Below, in pieces: positions 59,104-64,000 of a DNA stretch of 64,000 bases; the first letter of the stretch is position 1, and each line of letters begins with the position of its first letter. The translations under genes and the position numbers were made by a program. The stretch is from Amphibalanus amphitrite (taxonomy: Eukaryota > Arthropoda > Thecostraca > Balanomorpha > Balanidae), in the NCBI RefSeq assembly GCF_019059575.1, contig NW_024881825.1, positions 124,001 through 188,000 of the forward strand, read 5' to 3'. The notes under the pieces are model-generated. The model was not told where the DNA came from. It did not search any database and worked only from the letters and a program-made list of their open reading frames with translations.

Positions 59104-60772
59104 GTCACGGTGTACAGATACAGATACAGATAATATATTCATGACAAATCCATGGTGCATGGTTTTTCATTGGCACACGTCAAACATTTACAACACAAGT
59201 AAAAGACCAGGCATAAAAAGCAGCACTCAACCACTCGACCTGAGCTAACCATGCGCCTCACACTGTTCTTTCAATAGATGCTTTTTGAGCTGGCGCCGAA
59301 AGTTTCGCACGGTGACGTCAAACGGCAGAGAGTCGTACTCACGCACTGCGCTATAACAGAGCCGCCGGCGACCGGCTTCCGTGCGGATTCTCGGCATCGC
59401 GTGGTCGGCAGCTCTGCGCGTCTCGTACGAGTGACGCAGGGTGTCACCGATGGTTTGTGCGATCGCTTCCGGCTTTCCAGTCGTAGTGACCCTGTGCACC
59501 AAACTGATGCGATGGTACTTAGCAAGGTTAGGGGCATTCAACCACTCCAAGTCGCACAGAACGTCACTGATGTGGTCGTATTTACGACGGCCGCTAATAA
59601 CTCGAGCACCGAAGTTCAGCAGTTTCTGCACACGATGAATCTGAGTAGCGGTGCACGTACCGTATAGCGAGAAGCAATATCTGATAACGGAGTTCACGAG
59701 CGCTTCTACTACCACAGGCAGAGAGGCCTTCGGTATAACGTGCTTGGCGTGCATCAGACCGATTAGGACACCAGTACACTTAGCTGTCACATAATCGATG
59801 TGCGACCTGAAGCTGAGATGATTGTCCATGACCACTCCGAGATTTTTGACAACTCTAGAGTCCGGAATAACAGCACCCATGGCAGTCAGTGTGACAGGCG
59901 GCAGTCCTCGCAGCATAGCGGGGGTTCCTAGTACAAGGACCTGCGTCTTAGCGGTGTTTAGCTTCATAGTGTTTGCGTAGAACCACTGGAAGAGACACTC
60001 TAGCGCCTGCTCCATGCGTTGGATGACCTGTGCCAAGTCACGCTTTTTACCGCTCACAAGAAGTTGAGTATCGTCTGCAAATTGCACGATTGTGACACCG
60101 TCAGGCAGGTACAGACACATTTCGTTTGCAAACACCGAATACAACATACAACTTAACGATCCGCCTTGGAACACGCCAATTGTGTTTGACTTGACACTCG
60201 ACCGCACGTATCCACCGTCACCACTGGCCATCTGCACCTGCTGAGTGTGTCCGCTTAGGTAGTTGCCGAACCACTCGGTATCTACCCCATACAGTGCGAG
60301 CTTATCCAGCAGTCTCCCGTGCGGCACAACGTCAAAACATTTGGAGAGGTCCAACAGCACCAGGATCGACACCTCTCCAGCGTCCATCGCCTCCAGCGCA
60401 CGGTCGGTGATGACGCTGAGTGCCGTCTCGGTGCTGCGGCCGCTGCGGTAGCCATGTTGGGTGGTTGACAGGAGCTGGTTGGCCTCCAAGTACTGCACCA
60501 GCTGGCGCTGGACGACCCGCTCAACAACCTTCATTATCGCCGGCAGGATGGAGATCGGGCGAGTGTTTGCTGGCTCCGATGGTCCTTGTCCTTTTGGGAT
60601 TGGCGTTACCATTGCATGTTTCCAGGGGCCGGGCACGTTGCTGGTCGTCAGGCTGGAGTTGACTATGTCCAACAGGACGTGACCCATGCCCCAAAAGAAG
60701 GTGCGGAACATGCTGACGCTGATCCCGTCGTTGCCTGTTGAAGTTGACGGTCCCGGGCGCGCGGCGTCACGG
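59104..60772 (-). mobile_element. 5'-truncated LINE in the opposite orientation
   Basis: The minus strand holds a long open frame for the reverse-transcriptase part of a LINE. It runs from about 60765 (GPSTSTGNDGIS) to 59245. Visible motifs are AMVTPIPKGQGPSEPANTRP, the finger motif QHGYRSGRSTETAL, DLSKCFDVVPH, and the active site IVQFADDTQLL. The usual GVPQGS appears as GVFQGGS. The tail HRVQKLLNFGARVISGRRKY is typical of Jockey/CR1-group elements. The endonuclease part is missing, so it is a dead 5'-truncated copy. However, its remaining frame is intact over more than 500 codons, so it is fairly recent. It ends in a (TATCTG)n tail. GTCACGG on both sides (59104-59110 and 60766-60772) may be the target duplication. 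Confidence 0.9.
59114..59132. repeat. (CAGATA)n tail of the LINE
   Basis: Three copies of CAGATA mark the 3' end of the minus-strand LINE. Confidence 0.85.
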
Positions 60773-62660
60773 GCCGAGCCGCCTCCGTGACCGGATGGAT
60801 CGGAAACTATCGGCCGCGACGCCACTTCCGTGTGCCCACGGAACAAAACAGTAAAACCAAATCCGCACCACCAACTGGAAGCATAAACAAAAGGACGGGC
60901 TGCCGGCTCGCGGCGGGTTTTTGCGGACAAGGAGAGAGCGGCGGGATGCGACCGTTGGCCGTCAGCGGACCGTTCCAGCTGCCCGGGGCCCCACGATATT
61001 CTCCCTCACCCAGTGGTGAGTCCACCATCCATTCCCTGCACCGACCCTCCCTCCTCCCCGTGTAACGAGCCCTCCACCTCCTCCCCATTACCGAGCGGTT
61101 TCTCAGATGTAATCACCGACGGTGTCTCGTAACACCGCGGAAATTAACGCAGCACATATTGAGCGGTCACGTTCAACTTCGGACTTCCCCGATGCCTTAT
61201 CCCACTGAGGTCAGGTTATGCATTCACAGCACCAAAAAAGACGCCAAATCATCACGAAACCATGCATTGAAACTGTTTGGTTTCACTGTACCTGAACGAA
61301 CCCAGCCCGGTCGGCCGGCGCCCTAGCAGCCGGTTTCATCACATCCCCGGACTGTGAGCAGGGAAGCAGGCAGTGCAGATGCTGCACCACAACCCGATAC
61401 CAGCCGGGAGACGGACGGCGCAGGTGGTCATATATCAATCGGGAGGCGAGCTGAGGCACTGGCGGGCGCGGGTCACGGTCGCCGCCGACCTCTGACCCGC
61501 GGCGCCGCGCTGTTCCCTGTGACGGCGGCCGGCGCGGTCATTTGGCCCGCTGATGGGCGCGCGCCGTGACCGGTCCGCCATTGCCGCCCGGTCCCGGCGA
61601 CATGAGCGCCGCTCGTCTCCCGACGGCGCCGACACCGCGCGCTTTATCGGCCAGTTATGGTGCCAACCGACCGCCGCCATCACAACGGCGGCCTTCAGCG
61701 TGACATAGCGCGGCCGTGGTGTGGATCACAGGCCGCCATCGTATCCTGGTGGTCGGACCAGCACCCGCGGCAGCCAGGCCGTGCTGGCGACCCGGCGGAC
61801 TGGTGGCGCCGGTCGCCGATGGGCCCTGATCATACGGCCGGCCACAATGGGCGCTCCATCACCCCTGACCGCGGTACTGACACCGTTACTGCGCGCACAC
61901 ATCAGCACATCGCGGGGGGCCGCATCAAACACCCCCAGAGCAGCACCGGCCGCGAGGCAGGTTCCGGGTCGGTTCCAGAGCGCGGCATCGGCGACCCCTG
62001 GCGCCTGGAGCCGGCCAGTGCCCCAGGACGTACGGAGCGACCGTCATGGCGGCGGCAGCCGTGTGATAGAAAGCTCGTGGGGCGCACTGGAGAAGGGCAC
62101 CGCTAAAAAAAAAAAATACACTGCAAGGCCCGTCAGCGCAACGGATGGAGCCACAGCCGTTGTTCCCAGCCTCCAACACTAATGTAGCCAACCTCTAGCC
62201 GCCCAGCAAAACAGCGCCGGCAGCGGCCACTTCTCGGTGCCGACGACGGCAGAGTGGGCCGTTTTTAGGGCGGACTAAGCAGGGACAGCCACTGAAGGTT
62301 TTTGTCGTTTCTTGCGGAGCACCCTTGACAAGTCATCGTAAATACAAAAGGCTTATGTCAGCTCGTTTCCGGAATTCCAGTCGACAATGCCACCATTGTC
62401 ATGGTTAAGCCGTTGGCTACACCAAGCTCTGTCGTGTCTAAACGCCCCGCTGTCCCTCTGTCTCCCGGAACGACACCTCACTGTATACCGATATAGTTAC
62501 TAGAACCTTCCCAGTCCCTCCGTACGCAGTATCAGGCGGCTAGAAATGTTCAGCTACGCAAGCTGAATGCGAAATTATCTCACTGCATTGAATGATATAT
62601 TTCTTGCAGCACAGCGGCGTTCGTTTGTCTCTGTTTCAATGCCACATTGCCGTTCATGGC
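60773..62660. other. Gene-free part of intron 3
   Basis: Mixed GC-rich DNA with no recognisable gene. A run of A lies near 62106-62117. Confidence 0.5.
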
Positions 62661-62667
62661 CTCTCGG

Positions 62668-62745
62668 CTAGGCAGTGGCCAGCCCGGCCACTGCCGGGCT
62701 GGCCACTGCCTAGCCCGGCAGTGGCCAGCCGGGCTAGGCAGGGTG
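62668..62745. repeat. Cluster of direct and inverted copies of GGCTAGGCAGTGGCCAGCC
   Basis: CTAGGCAGTGGCCAGCCCGG and its reverse complement alternate within 80 bp, so the strand can fold into several alternative strong hairpins. Confidence 0.8.
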
Positions 62746-62965
62746 GTCGCTGCCTGGTAACAATTGCCGCGCCGCACACGGGCAGCCTTGGCCATCCGGC
62801 CGGACCGAGCTGGCCTTGCCGCCGCTGCCGCCGCCGCAGGGCACGAGCATGGATACCACGGCGGCAGCGGTGGCGGCAGTGGCAGCGGCGCCGGCTGCCC
62901 CTGACGCACCGATTAGTCGCCGGGTAGCTGCGTTTCATGGTTTAACAATTTCATCACGGGATATA

Positions 62966-62994
62966 TAGTCTACGATAACATACGTCGTAGACTA
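62966..62994. repeat. Short perfect hairpin
   Basis: TAGTCTACGA, a nine-base loop, then TCGTAGACTA. Confidence 0.8.
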
Positions 62995-63980
62995 CATATT
63001 CCGTGGTTTCAGCATAGTTTCAACCGGGCAGCGTTTCAGCAAGGCCGAATATTTGTGTGTAAAGATGTCAGCGTAAGCAGACCAATGAGCTGAGTTTCCA
63101 CCCTACCGATGACATACCTCCAGGCCCAGTCGCCTGTCGCTGCGTTGTTCACGTACGGCACGCTGTGGCTTACCGATTGTGTAACATCCATGAGGTCAAG
63201 ACCCCCGGGGTCAGCGCTGAGAGGTCAGGCCCACAACTGGGACGACTGAAGCTATTATAGCGGTCCGGATCAACACCTTACGAGGGTGTATCGACTGAAT
63301 GGCTGCACACCAGCCGCCCACTCCTCCCACGGCTATCGCCCGGCTATCATCTCGCTCAGCACAAACGATCACGGGCCGCCGAGCTGGCCGTGGCTGGCCG
63401 CCGCTGCCGAGCGCGCCGCGACCGACGGCCGCCCGCCCTACCGTTCACCCTCCCTGGGCCATCGTCACGGCGTCGATAGGGGGCTGTCAGCGGCGCCCGC
63501 CCAGTCGCGCCGGCGACCGAGGCTGACGAGTCCGCAGAGTAGCCGGCCGGTAATTAACCTGGGCTGAGGAGGCCTCACTTCTGACGGACGAGATGGGTCT
63601 GATCTCGAACGGACCTAGTAAGTAGTAGATATGACCTTTGACGGACCAGTACTGTCGCTCGACCACTAAACGACCTGCCTCTCGAGCATGGGCGCAACTG
63701 CATGGAAAAGCGACGTTCCCTGGCCCATCAGCCCCGCAGTTGGGGCCGATCGGTAAGTCACAGCGGAGTCTAAAGTAAAACAGATAGTGGAACAGATTGG
63801 GAACTCATTGAGACAGATCCAACTCGAGCACCCCACTGGTGCTGGAGTCGGATCTCTCTCACACATTTGTTATCAGTATGATCGCATCAGTCACAACGGT
63901 GCCACAGTAACTAAAGGTACCGCTGTATCAGAACAGACCAGTAACACCGCCGACTGACGACTGCCCTGCCCCGTCCCCAG

Positions 63981-64000
63981 GTGTGGCACTACTGCGACCA
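63981..64000 (+). CDS. Chitin-binding protein, exon 4 (cut by the window end)
   Basis: After a textbook acceptor (pyrimidine-rich CTGCCCCGTCCCCAG) the sequence reads GTG TGG CAC TAC TGC GAC, that is VWHYCD. This continues exon 3 in phase 0 and gives the spacing TQC-x5-C of type-2 chitin-binding domains, where V-W/F-H-x-C is the usual continuation. The remaining cysteines and the end of the gene lie outside. Confidence 0.85.

Larger units (their letters stand above)
56483..63980 (+). other. Intron 3 of the chitin-binding gene (7.5 kb)
   Basis: It starts GTGGGT and ends CCCCGTCCCCAG. Apart from a LINE in the opposite orientation and the repeats listed separately, I see no gene. Dense open frames on both strands reflect high GC content. 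Confidence 0.75.

Overview
The window is eukaryotic nuclear DNA, most likely from an arthropod and probably a crustacean. The only host gene I can support is a split, secreted protein with a chitin-binding type-2 (peritrophin, CBM14) domain, a family typical of arthropod cuticle. Most of the window is GC-rich non-coding DNA full of minisatellites, broken by AT-rich blocks that are mostly transposable elements. I cannot name the species.

Layout. 1-3454: GC-rich gene-free DNA with one short hAT-like element (1476-1851). 3455-11117: a Ty3/gypsy LTR retrotransposon with near-identical LTRs, a 1.25 kb array of 23-bp repeats in its leader, a gag region and a long pol frame. 11118-31488: gene-poor DNA with many minisatellites and a possible 3 kb DNA element (23016-26028). 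31489-33583: a long inverted-repeat (foldback) element with a second, hAT-like element inserted in its loop. 36368-37725: a decayed mariner element with perfect 27-bp terminal inverted repeats and TA target duplications.

40500-64000: the host gene, on the plus strand. I read a signal-peptide exon (40858-40930), a short exon (55253-55356), a long exon (55703-56482) that enters the chitin-binding domain, and the start of a fourth exon (63981 to the window end) that supplies the next conserved cysteine. Intron phases agree throughout. Its introns hold many mobile elements: two TA-flanked elements with related ends (41818-42767 and 43501-45857), a hAT-like element nested in the second, two small inverted-repeat elements, two 5'-truncated LINEs and two tRNA-derived SINE-like pieces.

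The most interesting material is the nesting of non-autonomous DNA transposons. Several have target duplications readable directly from the sequence. One insertion even has its empty site preserved in a neighbouring tandem-repeat copy.
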